From Streptomyces thermolilacinus SPC6 (lineage in GTDB: Bacteria; Actinomycetota; Actinomycetes; Streptomycetales; Streptomycetaceae), in NCBI RefSeq assembly GCF_000478605.2, contig NZ_ASHX02000001.1, forward strand, positions 5,037,001 to 5,101,000: a stretch of DNA of 64,000 nucleotides, written 5' to 3'. The notes below the pieces were generated by a model. That model had not been told where the DNA came from. It made no database searches and was given only the letters and a program-made list of their open reading frames with translations. The position numbers were made by a program, and so were the translations under genes. This document shows, piece by piece, positions 43,800-55,065 of the stretch. The number at the start of each line of letters is the position of its first letter. The first letter of the stretch is position 1.

Positions 43800-44489
43800 C
43801 TATAGCGGGGGCAGCGCCGGGAGGGCGCCGTCGGAGACCTCCAGGGCGGAGCCGTCGCGGCGGCCCGCGAGCCAGCCCAGCAGGTCGGCGGCGGTGCCCC
43901 GGACCGTGACCGGGCCGCCTGCCGCGCCGCCGCCCGTCGTCCACGTCCGGCCGTCCTCGGCGACGACCGTGGTGGCGGGGACGTCCCTGTGGCCGGCGAA
44001 CCGCTCCGTCAGGAAGTCGATCTCCCGCTCGGTGAACTCCGCCGGCAGGTCCTCCAGCTCGTAGCCGACCCCGAGATCGACGTGGTGCAGCTCCACCTCC
44101 ACGAGGCGGCGGAAGGGGACGCGGGCGGCCAGGTCGGTCACGCCGTTGCGGAGCTCCACGGTGCGGCCCCAGTCGGCGGGCACCTCGCCCTCCGCCCGGA
44201 AGCGGTCGGCGCTGGCCCGCAGGTCGTCGAGCTGGGCCGCGAGCGGGCGGACGGCGTCGCGCTCGATGTCGGCCTCCCGGGCCTCGGCGCTCGGGTACAT
44301 GGGCAGCCCGCGCAGAACATTCACCAGGGCGTCCGCGTTACGGGAGAGGTGGGCCAGGACGTGGCCGCGGGTCCAGCCGGGGAGCCGGGAGGGCGCGGCG
44401 GCGGCCGCTTCGTCCAGGGCGGAGGCCGCGGAGAGCAGCCGGTCGGTCGCCTCGCGTACGGAGGCCAGGTCATGGGCGTGGTCGATCAT
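43800..44489 (-). CDS. Maleylpyruvate isomerase family mycothiol-dependent enzyme
   Basis: 229 residues, DinB/MDMPI fold. RLPGWTRGHVLAHLSRNADALVNVL holds the first metal/thiol histidine, and LVEVELHHVDLGVGY the second pair, both typical of the MDMPI N-terminal domain; the C-terminal part (VTVRGTAADLLGWLAGR) is the wHTH_SCP2-like MDMPI_C. It isomerises or conjugates small substrates with mycothiol. ATG 44487-44489. TTCACC-N17-TACTGT (44525-44497, minus strand) with the -10 ending 7 bases before the ATG and no ribosome site points to leaderless transcription. Followed by the MBL hydrolase gene. Confidence 0.88.
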   Translation of the reverse strand: MIDHAHDLASVREATDRLLSAASALDEAAAAAPSRLPGWTRGHVLAHLSRNADALVNVLRGLPMYPSAEAREADIERDAVRPLAAQLDDLRASADRFRAEGEVPADWGRTVELRNGVTDLAARVPFRRLVEVELHHVDLGVGYELEDLPAEFTEREIDFLTERFAGHRDVPATTVVAEDGRTWTTGGGAAGGPVTVRGTAADLLGWLAGRRDGSALEVSDGALPALPPL

Positions 44490-44619
44490 GCTGCTGACAG
44501 TAGCGCCGCCACTCGTTCGGGTGAAGCCGCCCGAGAACGGACGGAAATCGAATGCGCGTGCTATACGCTCGATGGAGGCATCCTTGAAAGTCAGGCAGTC
44601 ATCCATCTGGCGGCCCCCC

Positions 44620-44657
44620 TAGGCTGGGGCGGTCGGAGACGGGGGGCTGACCCCCCG
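44620..44657 (+). promoter_or_regulatory. uvrA leader: candidate -10 and strong hairpin
   Basis: TAGGCT at 44620-44625 is a candidate -10 without a clear -35. CGGGGGG (44640-44646), loop CTGA, CCCCCCG (44651-44657) makes a 7-bp all-GC stem, with flanking GAGA/TCTC able to extend it, about 12 bases before the AAAGG ribosome site and 28 before GTG 44686. The repair-promoter element found at uvrB and uvrC was looked for and is absent here. Confidence 0.5.
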
Positions 44658-44685
44658 CTTCTCTCAAGAAAGGTGCGGACCCGGC

Positions 44686-47598
44686 GTGGCCGACCGTCTC
44701 ATCGTCCGTGGCGCGCGCGAGCACAATCTGAAGAACGTCTCGCTCGACCTGCCACGCGACTCCCTCATCGTCTTCACCGGTCTCTCCGGGTCGGGCAAGT
44801 CGTCCCTCGCGTTCGACACGATCTTCGCGGAGGGGCAGCGCCGCTACGTCGAGTCGCTGTCGTCGTACGCCCGGCAGTTCCTCGGCCAGATGGACAAGCC
44901 GGACGTCGATTTCATCGAGGGGCTCTCCCCGGCGGTCTCCATCGACCAGAAGTCGACCTCGCGCAACCCGCGCTCCACGGTCGGCACGATCACGGAGGTC
45001 TACGACTACCTCCGCCTCCTCTTCGCGCGCATCGGCAAGCCCCACTGCCCCGAGTGCCGCCGCCCGATCACCCGCCAGTCCCCGCAGGCCATCGTGGACA
45101 AGGTGCTGGAGCTGCCCGAGGGCAGCCGTTTCCAGGTCCTGTCGCCGCTGGTCCGCGAGCGCAAGGGCGAGTTCGTGGACCTCTTCGCGGACCTCCAGAC
45201 CAAGGGCTACAGCCGGGCCCGGGTGGACGGGCAGACCGTCCAGCTGACCGAGCCGCCCACGCTGAAGAAGCAGGAGAAGCACACGATCGAGGTGGTCGTG
45301 GACCGCCTCACGGTCAAGGACAGCGCCAAGCGGCGGCTGACCGACTCCGTGGAGACCGCGCTCGGCCTCTCCGGCGGCATGGTCGTGCTCGACTTCGTGG
45401 ACCTCCCCGAGGACGACCCCGAGCGCGAGCGGATGTACTCGGAGCACCTGTACTGCCCGTACGACGACTTGTCCTTCGAGGAGCTGGAGCCCCGCTCCTT
45501 CTCGTTCAACTCGCCGTTCGGCGCCTGCCCCGACTGCACCGGCATCGGCACGCGCATGGAGGTGGACCCGGAGCTCGTCGTCCCCGACGAGGAGCGCTCC
45601 CTGGACGAGGGCGCCATCCACCCCTGGTCGCACGGCCACACCAAGGAGTACTTCGGCCGCCTGATCGGCGGGCTCGCCGACGCGCTCGGCTTCCGCACGG
45701 ACATCCCGTGGGCCGGGCTGCCGCAGCGCGCCAAGAAGGCCCTGCTGTACGGCCACAAGACCCAGGTCGAGGTGCGGTACCGCAACCGCTACGGCAGGGA
45801 GCGGGCGTACACGACCGCCTTCGAGGGCGCCGTCTCCTTCGTCAAGCGCCGCCACAGCGAGGCGGAGAGCGACTCCAGCCGCGAGCGCTTCGAGGGCTAC
45901 ATGCGCGAGGTGCCCTGCCCCACCTGTGAGGGCACGCGCCTCAAGCCGATCGTGCTCGCCGTGACGATCATGGAGAAGTCCATCGCGGAGGTCTCCGCGA
46001 TGTCGATCAGCGAGTGCGCCGAGTTCCTCGGGCGGCTCAAGCTCAGCGCCCGCGACAAGAAGATCGCCGAGCGGGTGCTCAAGGAGGTCAACGAGCGGCT
46101 GAGGTTCCTGGTCGACGTCGGCCTCGACTACCTCTCGCTCAACCGCGCGGCCGGCACCCTCTCCGGCGGCGAGGCCCAGCGCATCCGGCTGGCCACACAG
46201 ATCGGCTCAGGCCTGGTCGGCGTGCTGTACGTGCTGGACGAGCCGTCCATCGGTCTCCACCAGCGCGACAACCACCGGCTGATCGAGACCCTCGTCCGGC
46301 TGCGCGACATGGGCAACACGCTCATCGTCGTGGAGCACGACGAGGACACGATCAAGGTCGCCGACTGGGTGGTGGACATCGGCCCCGGCGCCGGCGAGCA
46401 CGGCGGCAAGGTCGTCCACTCCGGACCGCTGAAGCAGCTCCTCGAGAACAAGGAGTCGATGACCGGGCAGTACCTGTCCGGCCGGAAGTCCATCCCCGTG
46501 CCGGACGTCCGCCGCCCCGTCGACCCGGCCCGGCAGCTGACCGTCCACGGCGCCCGCGAGAACAACCTCCGCGACATCGACGTGTCGTTCCCGCTCGGCG
46601 TGCTCACGGCGGTCACCGGCGTCTCCGGCTCCGGAAAGTCCACGCTGGTCAACGACATCCTGTACACCCACCTGGCGCGCGAGCTGAACGGCGCCAGGTC
46701 CGTGCCCGGGCGGCACACGCGCGTGGACGGCGACGACCTGGTGGACAAGGTCGTCCACGTGGACCAGTCGCCCATCGGCCGCACCCCCCGCTCGAACCCG
46801 GCCACGTACACGGGTGTCTTCGACCACATCCGCAAGCTGTTCGCCGAGACGATGGAGGCGAAGGTCCGCGGCTACATGCCGGGCCGCTTCTCCTTCAACG
46901 TCAAGGGCGGCCGCTGCGAGAACTGCTCCGGCGACGGCACCATCAAGATCGAGATGAACTTCCTCCCGGACGTGTACGTGCCGTGCGAGGTCTGCCACGG
47001 CGCCCGCTACAACCGGGAGACCCTGGAGGTGCACTACAAGGGCAAGTCCATCGCCGAGGTGCTGGACATGCCCATCGAGGAGGCCCTGGACTTCTTCGAG
47101 GCGGTCCCCACCATCTCCCGCCACCTGAAGACGCTCCACGAGGTCGGCCTGGGGTACGTACGGCTGGGCCAGTCCGCGCCGACCCTTTCCGGCGGTGAGG
47201 CGCAGCGCGTCAAGCTCGCCAGCGAGCTCCAGAAGCGCTCCACGGGCCGCACGGTCTACGTCCTGGACGAGCCGACGACCGGTCTGCACTTCGAGGACAT
47301 CGCGAAGCTGATCAAGGTGCTGTCCGACCTGGTGGACAAGGGCAACACCGTGATCGTCATCGAGCACAACCTCGACGTGATCAAGACGGCCGACTGGCTG
47401 GTGGACATGGGCCCCGAGGGCGGCAGCGGCGGCGGCCTGGTCGTCGCCGAGGGAACCCCGGAGGCGGTCGCGGGGGTGCCCGCGAGCCACACGGGCAAGT
47501 TCCTCCGCGACATCCTCGACCCCAGCCGCATCAGCGACGCGGCCCCCGCCGCGCCCAAGGCCAAGCGCGCCCGCAAGTCCGCCGCCCGCGCCCGCTGA
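44686..47598 (+). CDS. uvrA: Excinuclease ABC subunit UvrA
   Basis: 970 residues. Two ABC ATPase modules: Walker [10 protein letters not shown] at 32-40 and GVSGSGKST near 645; signatures [15 protein letters not shown] and [15 protein letters not shown]; Walker B segments VLYVLDEPS and VYVLDEPTT. The DNA-binding zinc module is CENCSGDG...CEVCHG (CxxC-x19-CxxC); the first zinc site is atypical (CPYDD in place of one CxxC), as in other actinobacteria. UvrA dimer finds helix-distorting lesions and recruits UvrB. GTG 44686 with AAAGG about 12 bases upstream. K/A/R-rich C-terminal tail. Confidence 0.97.
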   Translation: MADRLIVRGAREHNLKNVSLDLPRDSLIVFTGLSGSGKSSLAFDTIFAEGQRRYVESLSSYARQFLGQMDKPDVDFIEGLSPAVSIDQKSTSRNPRSTVGTITEVYDYLRLLFARIGKPHCPECRRPITRQSPQAIVDKVLELPEGSRFQVLSPLVRERKGEFVDLFADLQTKGYSRARVDGQTVQLTEPPTLKKQEKHTIEVVVDRLTVKDSAKRRLTDSVETALGLSGGMVVLDFVDLPEDDPERERMYSEHLYCPYDDLSFEELEPRSFSFNSPFGACPDCTGIGTRMEVDPELVVPDEERSLDEGAIHPWSHGHTKEYFGRLIGGLADALGFRTDIPWAGLPQRAKKALLYGHKTQVEVRYRNRYGRERAYTTAFEGAVSFVKRRHSEAESDSSRERFEGYMREVPCPTCEGTRLKPIVLAVTIMEKSIAEVSAMSISECAEFLGRLKLSARDKKIAERVLKEVNERLRFLVDVGLDYLSLNRAAGTLSGGEAQRIRLATQIGSGLVGVLYVLDEPSIGLHQRDNHRLIETLVRLRDMGNTLIVVEHDEDTIKVADWVVDIGPGAGEHGGKVVHSGPLKQLLENKESMTGQYLSGRKSIPVPDVRRPVDPARQLTVHGARENNLRDIDVSFPLGVLTAVTGVSGSGKSTLVNDILYTHLARELNGARSVPGRHTRVDGDDLVDKVVHVDQSPIGRTPRSNPATYTGVFDHIRKLFAETMEAKVRGYMPGRFSFNVKGGRCENCSGDGTIKIEMNFLPDVYVPCEVCHGARYNRETLEVHYKGKSIAEVLDMPIEEALDFFEAVPTISRHLKTLHEVGLGYVRLGQSAPTLSGGEAQRVKLASELQKRSTGRTVYVLDEPTTGLHFEDIAKLIKVLSDLVDKGNTVIVIEHNLDVIKTADWLVDMGPEGGSGGGLVVAEGTPEAVAGVPASHTGKFLRDILDPSRISDAAPAAPKAKRARKSAARAR

Positions 47599-47604
47599 CC
47601 CCTC

Positions 47605-47638
47605 CAGGGGGTGACCCGCCCCGCGTGGTCACCCCCTG
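47605..47638 (+). terminator. uvrA terminator
   Basis: CAGGGGGTGACC (47605-47616) and GGTCACCCCCTG (47627-47638): perfect 12-bp stem directly after the uvrA stop. Confidence 0.85.
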
Positions 47639-47772
47639 CGGGGCCGCCCGTCCGAGGCGGGGTCCCGGTGGGTGGGACCCAACGGAAGGGGAGGGGGCTT
47701 GCGTCGGTATCGTCGGGTCCGTACCGGTCGTACCGACGCCGGCCTCACGACCTCGCACGCCCAGGAGCGCCC

Positions 47773-48201
47773 ATGCCCGGCCAGCCCGCCACCCGCCGCA
47801 CCGTGCTGAAAGGCGCCGCCCTCGTCGGCACCGCGGGGCTCGGGGCCGCCGCGTGCTCCACCGAATCCAAGCTCGGCCACGCGCGCACGCCCACCCCGAC
47901 CGCCCCCGTGGACCTCGGCGCGGCCGACGCCGTGCCGGTCGGCGGGGCCCGGCTCTACCGCGAGCAGCGCCTCCTCGTCCACCGCCCCGCCGAGGGCGAG
48001 TACAAGGCGTTCAGCGCGCAGTGCACCCACGCCGGGTGCGTCCTGGACAAGATCGAGGAGAACGAGGGCAACTGCCCCTGCCACGGCAGCCGCTTCGACG
48101 TCACCACCGGCAAGTCCCTCAAGGGCCCCGCGACGGTCCCGCTGCCCGAGGTCCCCGTCACCGTCAGGAACGGCAAGCTGATCGCCGGCCCCCAGGCCTG
48201 A
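47773..48201 (+). CDS. Secreted Rieske [2Fe-2S] protein
   Basis: 142 residues. Tat-type leader with TRRTVLKGAALVGTAGLGAAAC (twin Arg at 8-9) ending in a cysteine that may be lipid-modified, though the lipobox is poor. Mature domain holds both Rieske cluster motifs: CTHAGC and CPCHGSRFD. It is small and stand-alone, so probably an extracytoplasmic electron carrier rather than a bc1 subunit. ATG 47773 follows AGGAG by 5 bases. It stands between uvrA and uvrC but has no known repair link. Confidence 0.9.
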   Translation: MPGQPATRRTVLKGAALVGTAGLGAAACSTESKLGHARTPTPTAPVDLGAADAVPVGGARLYREQRLLVHRPAEGEYKAFSAQCTHAGCVLDKIEENEGNCPCHGSRFDVTTGKSLKGPATVPLPEVPVTVRNGKLIAGPQA

Positions 48202-48304
48202 CGGGACCGCTCCGCACACCCGCACCGCCCCACGCCCGCCCTGTCGGACCCGCCGCCCGCGCCAGCCCTTCCGCCCGCGCCGGGCCTGCGGCGCTTCTTC
48301 CGGA

Positions 48305-48405
48305 TCAGCTCGCGGACCGGATGAAGCTGCCCGCGATGTGCAAGCGGCGAGGTGGACGGTGGCGGTCTCGTCGTACCGAGTGGCCGTACCGCGCCACCGC
48401 GCGAG
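48305..48405 (-). pseudogene. Frameshifted remnant of an IS5-type transposase C-terminus
   Basis: On the minus strand, LARWRGTATRYDETATVHLA matches the WRG-x-ATRYDK-TA signature near the end of IS5-family transposases. A one-base deletion in the codon after HLA shifts the frame; reading on in the next frame gives GLHIAGSFIRSAS and a TGA (48305-48307), the usual end of this transposase type. Nothing upstream in any frame is recognisable, so only about 35 codons survive. The rest of the 468-base gap 48202-48669 holds no gene, apart from the uvrC promoter at its end. Confidence 0.6.
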
Positions 48406-48639
48406 CCCGGGAGCACCCGGGGCCGACCCGCGCCGTGACACCCGCCACCACGGCCACGTTCCTGACCGCCGCCGCTCCGGGCACCGTCCACCCCGCGTCG
48501 AAGCAGAATGCCGCCAGGCCCCACGCAGCCCCGGCGCCTTGCCGGGGACCGTGGCCTCAGCGGCCCGGCGGCGCCCGCGACACCCCCACAGCGCGCGCCG
48601 ACAGCGCGCCGCAGGGGGCGGCTTCGCGGCCGGGCCGGG

Positions 48640-48662
48640 GTGTCGGTGGGCGCCAGTAGGGT
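48640..48662 (+). promoter_or_regulatory. Putative RecA-independent DNA-damage promoter of uvrC
   Basis: GTGTCGGTG (48640-48648), 8 bases, TAGGGT (48657-48662), 7 bases, ATG 48670. Matches tTGTCRgtg-N8-TAnnnT except the first base. Confidence 0.72.
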
Positions 48663-48669
48663 GTGGGGT

Positions 48670-50721
48670 ATGGCAGACCCCTCCAGCTACCGCCCCAAGC
48701 CGGGACAGATCCCCGACTCGCCGGGGGTCTACAAGTTCCGTGACGAGCACGGCCGTGTGATCTACGTCGGCAAGGCCAAGTCCCTGCGCCAGCGCCTCGC
48801 CAACTACTTCCAGGACCTCGCGGGCCTCCACCCGCGCACGCGCACCATGGTCACCACGGCCGCCTCCGTGGAGTGGACGGTGGTCTCCACGGAGGTGGAG
48901 GCGCTCCAGCTGGAGTACTCCTGGATCAAGGAGTTCGACCCCCGGTTCAACGTCAAGTACCGCGACGACAAGAGCTACCCGTACCTCGCCGTCACCCTCG
49001 GCGACGAGTTTCCCCGCGTCCAGGTCATGCGCGGCCACAAGCAGAAGGGCGTGCGCTACTTCGGGCCGTACGCGCACGCCTGGGCCATTCGCGAGACCGT
49101 CGACCTGCTCCTGCGCGTCTTCCCGGTCCGCACCTGCACCTCGGGCGTGTTCCGGAACGCCAGCCGCACCGGCCGCCCCTGCCTCCTCGGCTACATCGGC
49201 AAGTGCTCGGCGCCCTGCGTCGGCCGGGTCACGCCCGAGGAACACCGCGAACTGGCCGAGGACTTCTGCGCCTTCATGGCCGGCCGGACCGGCACGTACA
49301 TCCGCCGTCTGGAGAAGGACATGATGGCGGCCGCCGACGAGATGGAGTACGAGCGCGCCGCCCGCCTCCGCGACGACATGGAGGCGCTGCGCCGGGCCAT
49401 GGAGAAGAACGCCGTGGTCCTCGCCGACGCCACCGACGCCGACCTGATCGCCGTCGCGGAGGACGAGCTGGAGGCCGCCGTCCAGATCTTCCACGTCCGC
49501 GGCGGCCGGGTGCGCGGCCAGCGCGGCTGGGTCACCGACAAGGTGGAGGCCGTCGACACGGCAGGCCTGGTCGAGCACGCCCTCCAGCAGCTGTACGGCG
49601 AGGAGAGCGGCGACGCCGTGCCCAAGGAGGTCCTCGTCCCCGCACTGCCCGAGGACCTCGACGCGGTCACGCAGTGGCTCAGCGGCCGCCGGGGCTCCCA
49701 GGTGTCCCTGCGCATACCGCAGCGCGGCGACAAGAAGGACCTGATGGAGACCGTCGGGCGCAACGCCCAGCAGGCCCTGGTACTCCACAAGACCAAGCGC
49801 GCCAGCGACCTCACCACCCGCTCCCGCGCCCTGGAGGAGATCGCCGACGCCCTCGGCCTGGACACGGCCCCGCTGCGCATCGAGTGCTTCGACATCTCCC
49901 ACCTCCACGGCGAGGACGTCGTCGCGTCCATGGTCGTCTTCGAGGACGGGCTGCCGCGCAAGAGCGAGTACCGCCGCTTCCAGATCAGGGGCCGCGTCGG
50001 GGACACGCAGGTGTGGCACGGCCAGGGCCAGGACGACGTCCGCTCCATGCACGAGGTGATCAGCCGCCGATTCCGGCGCTACCTCGCGGAGAAGGAGCGG
50101 ACGGGGGAGTGGCTCGCCGAGAGCGGCGAGGTGCCCCTCGACGCCGCCGAGTCCGCCCCGGCCGAGGAGAACGGGCGGCCGAAGAAGTTCGCGTACCCGC
50201 CCCAGCTCGTCGTGGTCGACGGCGGCAAGCCGCAGGTCGCCGCCGCCCGCCGGGCCCTGGACGAGCTGGGCATCGACGACGTCGCCGTGTGCGGCCTCGC
50301 CAAGCGGCTGGAGGAGGTGTGGCTGCCCGACGAGGACGACCCGGTGGTCCTGCCCCGCACGAGCGAGGGCCTGTACCTCCTCCAGCGCGTCCGTGACACG
50401 GCTCACGACTTCGCCATCCGCTACCAGCGGGGCAAGCGGGGCAAGCGGCTGCGGACCAGCCCCCTGGACGACGTGCCCGGTCTCGGCGACGCGCGCAAAC
50501 GGGCCTTGATCAAGCATTTCGGTTCGGTGAAACGCCTCCGGCAGGCGACAATCGAGCAGATCTGCGAGGTCCCCGGCTTCGGCCGCAAGACCGCCGAGAC
50601 GGTCGCCGTCGCCCTCGCCCAGGCGGCCCCGGCCGCTCCCGCCGTGAACACGGCGACAGGAGAGATCATTGAAGACGACGACGGGGGAACGGCCCATGGA
50701 CGGGAATCCGGACATGAATGA
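48670..50721 (+). CDS. uvrC: Excinuclease ABC subunit UvrC
   Basis: 683 residues. GIY-YIG nuclease domain ([21 protein letters not shown]) for the 3' incision; a Cys-rich segment ([26 protein letters not shown]); UVR helix pair [14 protein letters not shown] that binds UvrB; RNase H-like domain with [20 protein letters not shown] and VVVDGGKPQ for the 5' incision; and a C-terminal double helix-hairpin-helix ([35 protein letters not shown]). ATG 48670 fits both family and promoter. Its 3' end overlaps rapZ, heading the uvrC-rapZ-yvcK-whiA cluster conserved in Gram-positives. Confidence 0.97.
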   Translation: MADPSSYRPKPGQIPDSPGVYKFRDEHGRVIYVGKAKSLRQRLANYFQDLAGLHPRTRTMVTTAASVEWTVVSTEVEALQLEYSWIKEFDPRFNVKYRDDKSYPYLAVTLGDEFPRVQVMRGHKQKGVRYFGPYAHAWAIRETVDLLLRVFPVRTCTSGVFRNASRTGRPCLLGYIGKCSAPCVGRVTPEEHRELAEDFCAFMAGRTGTYIRRLEKDMMAAADEMEYERAARLRDDMEALRRAMEKNAVVLADATDADLIAVAEDELEAAVQIFHVRGGRVRGQRGWVTDKVEAVDTAGLVEHALQQLYGEESGDAVPKEVLVPALPEDLDAVTQWLSGRRGSQVSLRIPQRGDKKDLMETVGRNAQQALVLHKTKRASDLTTRSRALEEIADALGLDTAPLRIECFDISHLHGEDVVASMVVFEDGLPRKSEYRRFQIRGRVGDTQVWHGQGQDDVRSMHEVISRRFRRYLAEKERTGEWLAESGEVPLDAAESAPAEENGRPKKFAYPPQLVVVDGGKPQVAAARRALDELGIDDVAVCGLAKRLEEVWLPDEDDPVVLPRTSEGLYLLQRVRDTAHDFAIRYQRGKRGKRLRTSPLDDVPGLGDARKRALIKHFGSVKRLRQATIEQICEVPGFGRKTAETVAVALAQAAPAAPAVNTATGEIIEDDDGGTAHGRESGHE

Positions 50722-51670
50722 GCACACCGCGCACGACGACGACCGAGAAGACGGAGCAGCAGACGTGAGTACGGGCACGACGATCGAGGCCGGAGAGGCC
50801 GCGGAGGCGGCCATCCCCGAGCTTGTGATCATCTCCGGCATGTCCGGGGCCGGGCGCAGCACCGCCGCGAAGTGCCTGGAGGACCTCGGGTGGTTCGTCG
50901 TGGACAACCTGCCGCCCGCCCTGATCCCCACCATGGTCGAGCTCGGCGCCCGCTCGCAGGGGAACGTCGCCCGGATCGCCGTGGTCGTGGACGTCCGCGG
51001 CCGGCAGTTCTTCGACAACCTCCGCGAGTCCCTCGCCGACCTCGACGCCAAGGGGGTCACCCGCCGCATCGTCTTCCTGGAGTCGTCCGACGAGGCCCTC
51101 GTCCGCCGCTTCGAGTCCGTACGCCGCCCCCACCCCCTCCAGGGGGACGGCCGCATCGTGGACGGCATCGCCGCCGAGCGGGACCTGCTGCGCGAGCTGC
51201 GCGGCGACTCCGACCTGGTCATCGACACCTCCAGCCTCAACGTCCACGAGCTGCGCGCCAAGATGGACGCCCAGTTCGCCGGGGACGAGGAGCCCGAGCT
51301 GCGGGCCACGGTCATGTCGTTCGGCTACAAGTACGGCCTGCCGGTGGACTCCGACCTGGTGGTGGACTGCCGCTTCCTGCCCAACCCGCACTGGGTGCCC
51401 GAGCTGCGCCCCTTCACCGGGCTCAACGAGGAGGTGTCCGGGTACGTCTTCAACCAGCCGGGCGCCAAGGAGTTCCTCGACCGGTACACCGAGCTGCTCC
51501 AGCTGATCGCCGCCGGTTACCGCCGTGAGGGCAAGCGCTACGTCACCATCGCCGTCGGCTGCACGGGCGGCAAGCACCGCTCCGTCGCCATGTCCGAGAA
51601 GCTCGCCGCCCGGCTCGCCTCGGGAGGGGTCGAGACCGTCGTCGTGCACCGGGACATGGGGCGCGAGTGA
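50696..51670 (+). CDS. rapZ: RapZ/YvcJ-family nucleotide-binding protein
   Basis: 324 residues from ATG 50696. P-loop [27 protein letters not shown] (Arg replaces the usual Lys, the common actinobacterial form) followed by the family core [49 protein letters not shown] and the C-terminal [14 protein letters not shown] small-molecule-binding end. In E. coli RapZ senses GlcN6P and controls glmS mRNA decay; in Gram-positives the role is unclear. Start is uncertain: TTG 50669 has the strongest ribosome site (AGGAGAG) and ATG 50714 is also possible. Overlaps uvrC and yvcK. Confidence 0.93.
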   Translation: MDGNPDMNEHTAHDDDREDGAADVSTGTTIEAGEAAEAAIPELVIISGMSGAGRSTAAKCLEDLGWFVVDNLPPALIPTMVELGARSQGNVARIAVVVDVRGRQFFDNLRESLADLDAKGVTRRIVFLESSDEALVRRFESVRRPHPLQGDGRIVDGIAAERDLLRELRGDSDLVIDTSSLNVHELRAKMDAQFAGDEEPELRATVMSFGYKYGLPVDSDLVVDCRFLPNPHWVPELRPFTGLNEEVSGYVFNQPGAKEFLDRYTELLQLIAAGYRREGKRYVTIAVGCTGGKHRSVAMSEKLAARLASGGVETVVVHRDMGRE

Positions 51671-52692
51671 GGCGCCCGTACCGGCGGCGCGCGAGCACCC
51701 TCACCGCTCGTACGCTGCGCAGACGCGGCGCGCAGCCCAAGGTCGTCGCCCTCGGCGGGGGCATGGGACTGTCCGCGTCCCTCGCCGCCCTGCGCCGGAT
51801 CACCGGCGACCTGACCGCCGTGGTCACCGTCGCCGACGACGGCGGGTCCAGCGGCCGGCTCCGCGAGGAGCTGGGCGTCCTGCCCCCCGGCGACCTGCGC
51901 AAGGCCCTCGCCGCGCTGTGCGGGGACGACGACTGGGGCCAGACGTGGGCGCGGGTCATCCAGCACCGCTTCCAGTCCAAGGGCGACCTGCACGAGCACG
52001 CCGTCGGCAATCTGCTGATCGTCGCCCTGTGGGAGCAGCTCGGCGACCATGTGCAGGCGCTCGACCTGGTCGGGCGGTTGCTCGGCGCGCAGGGCAGGGT
52101 GCTTCCCATGTCCGCCGTGCCGCTGGAGCTCCAGGCGCTGGTCAGGGGCCACGACCCGGACCGCCCGAACGACGTGGACACGGTGCGGGGCCAGGCGACC
52201 GTGGCGCTGACGCCGGGCGAGGTCCAGTCGGTGCACCTGGTGCCGAACGACCCGCCGGCCGTGCCGGAGGCCGTCGCCGCGGTGCTGGACGCCGACTGGG
52301 TGGTCCTCGGCCCGGGCTCGTGGTTCTCCTCGGTGATCCCGCACCTTCTGGTGCCGGAACTGCTGGACGCGCTCGTCGAGACGAAGGCCCGCAGGGTGCT
52401 GTCGCTGAACCTCGCGCCGCAGCCCGGGGAAACCGCCGGGTTCTCTCCGCAGCGTCATTTGGAGGTTTTGGCCCGACACGCCCCTAAACTCGCCCTGGAC
52501 GTGGTGCTGGCCGACGAGGCCGCCGTGCCCGACCGCGAGTCGCTGGCGGACGCCGCGAAGCGGCTCGGAGCGGCGGTCGAGCTGGCCCCGGTGGCCCGGA
52601 AGGCCGGCCTGCCCAAGCACGACCCGGAGCTGCTGGCCGCCGCGTACGACCGTATTTTTCGGATGCATGGAAGGATCGGCCCATGGCGATGA
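51667..52692 (+). CDS. yvcK: YvcK/CofD-like UDP-sugar-binding protein (gluconeogenesis factor)
   Basis: 341 residues. [19 protein letters not shown] and [29 protein letters not shown] are the family's UDP-GlcNAc-binding motifs; [20 protein letters not shown] and [21 protein letters not shown] follow. Homologues are needed for growth on gluconeogenic carbon and for cell-wall synthesis. GTG 51667 overlaps the rapZ TGA; its own end overlaps whiA by 10 bases. N-terminal 22 residues are very Arg-rich. Confidence 0.95.
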   Translation: MRRPYRRRASTLTARTLRRRGAQPKVVALGGGMGLSASLAALRRITGDLTAVVTVADDGGSSGRLREELGVLPPGDLRKALAALCGDDDWGQTWARVIQHRFQSKGDLHEHAVGNLLIVALWEQLGDHVQALDLVGRLLGAQGRVLPMSAVPLELQALVRGHDPDRPNDVDTVRGQATVALTPGEVQSVHLVPNDPPAVPEAVAAVLDADWVVLGPGSWFSSVIPHLLVPELLDALVETKARRVLSLNLAPQPGETAGFSPQRHLEVLARHAPKLALDVVLADEAAVPDRESLADAAKRLGAAVELAPVARKAGLPKHDPELLAAAYDRIFRMHGRIGPWR

Positions 52693-53672
52693 CGGCAGCG
52701 GTGAAGGACGAGATCTCCCGGCTCCCCGTCACCCGCACCTGCTGCAGAAAGGCCGAGGTCTCGTCGATCCTGCGATTCGCCGGCGGCCTGCACCTGGTGA
52801 GCGGGCGGATCGTGATCGAGGCGGAGCTGGACACGGCGATGGCGGCGCGCCGCCTGAAGCGGGACATCGCGGAGATCTTCGGGCACGGCTCGGAGCTGAT
52901 CGTCATGGCCCCGGGCGGGCTGCGGCGCGGCTCCCGCTTCGTGGTGCGCGTGGTGGCGGGCGGCGACCAGCTGGCCCGCCAGACCGGCCTGGTGGACGGC
53001 CGCGGCCGGCCGATCCGGGGCCTGCCCCCGCAGGTCGTCTCGGGTGCCACCTGTGACGCGGAGGCCGCCTGGCGCGGCGCGTTCCTGGCGCACGGCTCGC
53101 TGACCGAGCCCGGCCGGTCCTCGTCCCTGGAGGTCACCTGCCCGGGCCCTGAGGCCGCGCTCGCGCTGGTCGGCGCCGCCCGGCGGCTGTCCATCGCCGC
53201 GAAGGCCCGCGAGGTACGGGGCGTGGACCGGGTCGTCGTCCGCGACGGCGACGCGATCGGCGCCCTGCTGACCCGGCTCGGCGCCCACGAGTCCGTACTG
53301 GCCTGGGAGGAGCGGCGGATGCGCCGCGAGGTCCGCGCCACGGCCAACCGGCTGGCCAACTTCGACGACGCGAACCTGCGCCGCTCGGCCCGGGCCGCCG
53401 TCGCCGCGGGCGCCCGGGTGCAGCGGGCCCTGGAGATCCTCGGCGAGGACGTGCCGGAGCACCTCGCGGCCGCCGGGCGGCTGCGGATGGAGCACAAGCA
53501 GGCGTCGCTGGAGGAGCTGGGCGCGCTCGCCGAGCCGCCGCTCACCAAGGACGCCGTCGCGGGCCGAATCCGGCGCCTTCTCGCAATGGCCGACAAGCGT
53601 GCACAGGACCTGGGTATTCCGGGCACCGAATCGAATCTGACGGAGGAGATGGCGGACGGCCTCGTCGGCTGA
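52683..53672 (+). CDS. whiA: Sporulation transcription factor WhiA
   Basis: 329 residues. N-terminal LAGLIDADG-type homing-endonuclease-like domain ([20 protein letters not shown] at the start, [24 protein letters not shown]) joined to a C-terminal helix-turn-helix ([28 protein letters not shown]). With WhiB it activates ftsZ and other genes for sporulation septation and represses filament growth genes. ATG 52683 lies inside yvcK; in-frame ATG 52689 is an alternative. Last gene of the uvrC-rapZ-yvcK-whiA cluster. Confidence 0.97.
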   Translation: MAMTAAVKDEISRLPVTRTCCRKAEVSSILRFAGGLHLVSGRIVIEAELDTAMAARRLKRDIAEIFGHGSELIVMAPGGLRRGSRFVVRVVAGGDQLARQTGLVDGRGRPIRGLPPQVVSGATCDAEAAWRGAFLAHGSLTEPGRSSSLEVTCPGPEAALALVGAARRLSIAAKAREVRGVDRVVVRDGDAIGALLTRLGAHESVLAWEERRMRREVRATANRLANFDDANLRRSARAAVAAGARVQRALEILGEDVPEHLAAAGRLRMEHKQASLEELGALAEPPLTKDAVAGRIRRLLAMADKRAQDLGIPGTESNLTEEMADGLVG

Positions 53673-53716
53673 TTTCCACCCTCCGCCGCCACCCTTGGCA
53701 CCACCCCGCACGCGAC

Positions 53717-53755
53717 CCCGCCGAGCCGCTTTTTCCGCAGGCCCGGCGGGTTTGT
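53717..53755 (+). terminator. whiA terminator
   Basis: CCCGCCG (53717-53723) and CGGCGGG (53744-53750) followed by TTTGT, close to a classical terminator. Downstream (53783-53830) is an AT-rich island unusual for this genome, ATGATTAACCC and TAGATTTAAAAG, then TAGGGT at 53865-53870; one of these probably belongs to the gap promoter. Confidence 0.6.
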
Positions 53756-53931
53756 CGGCTGCACATATGGGCTGGTGGGACGACAAATGATTAACCCGAC
53801 GGTAGATTTAAAAGCTTCGGGTCTTAACGGTGCGCTGGATGTCACCCCAGCGCCTTGGGAGAGGTAGGGTCGGAGGCGGTCGGGGACATCCCAAATAAAG
53901 CTCGCCGGGCGTCGAACCCCGGCGTACCTAA

Positions 53932-54951
<1,020 letters not shown>

Positions 54952-54981
54952 TAAACAGCAGGGCGGGCACCTCGATGTGAG

Positions 54982-55025
54982 CACGGGGCCCGGGCAGCGC
55001 AACGCCGCGCTGTACGGGCCCCGTG
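54982..55025 (+). terminator. Stem-loop between gap and pgk
   Basis: CACGGGGCCC (54982-54991) and GGGCCCCGTG (55016-55025), with inner CAGCGC/GCGCTG pairing. It could reduce read-through from gap or stabilise the gap mRNA end; no T-tract. Confidence 0.55.
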
Positions 55026-55065
55026 GCTTGCCCCGGCCACGAGTTCTCCAAGGAGCACCACACCG

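Noticed and set aside
44490-44685. LexA/SOS box before uvrA
   Set aside because: AATCGAATGCGCGTGC was looked at; it does not form the CGAAC-N4-GTTCG palindrome.
47955-48524. Minus-strand frame across the Rieske 3' end and the following gap
   Set aside because: No ribosome site or family features; part of it runs through the transposase remnant in the wrong frame.
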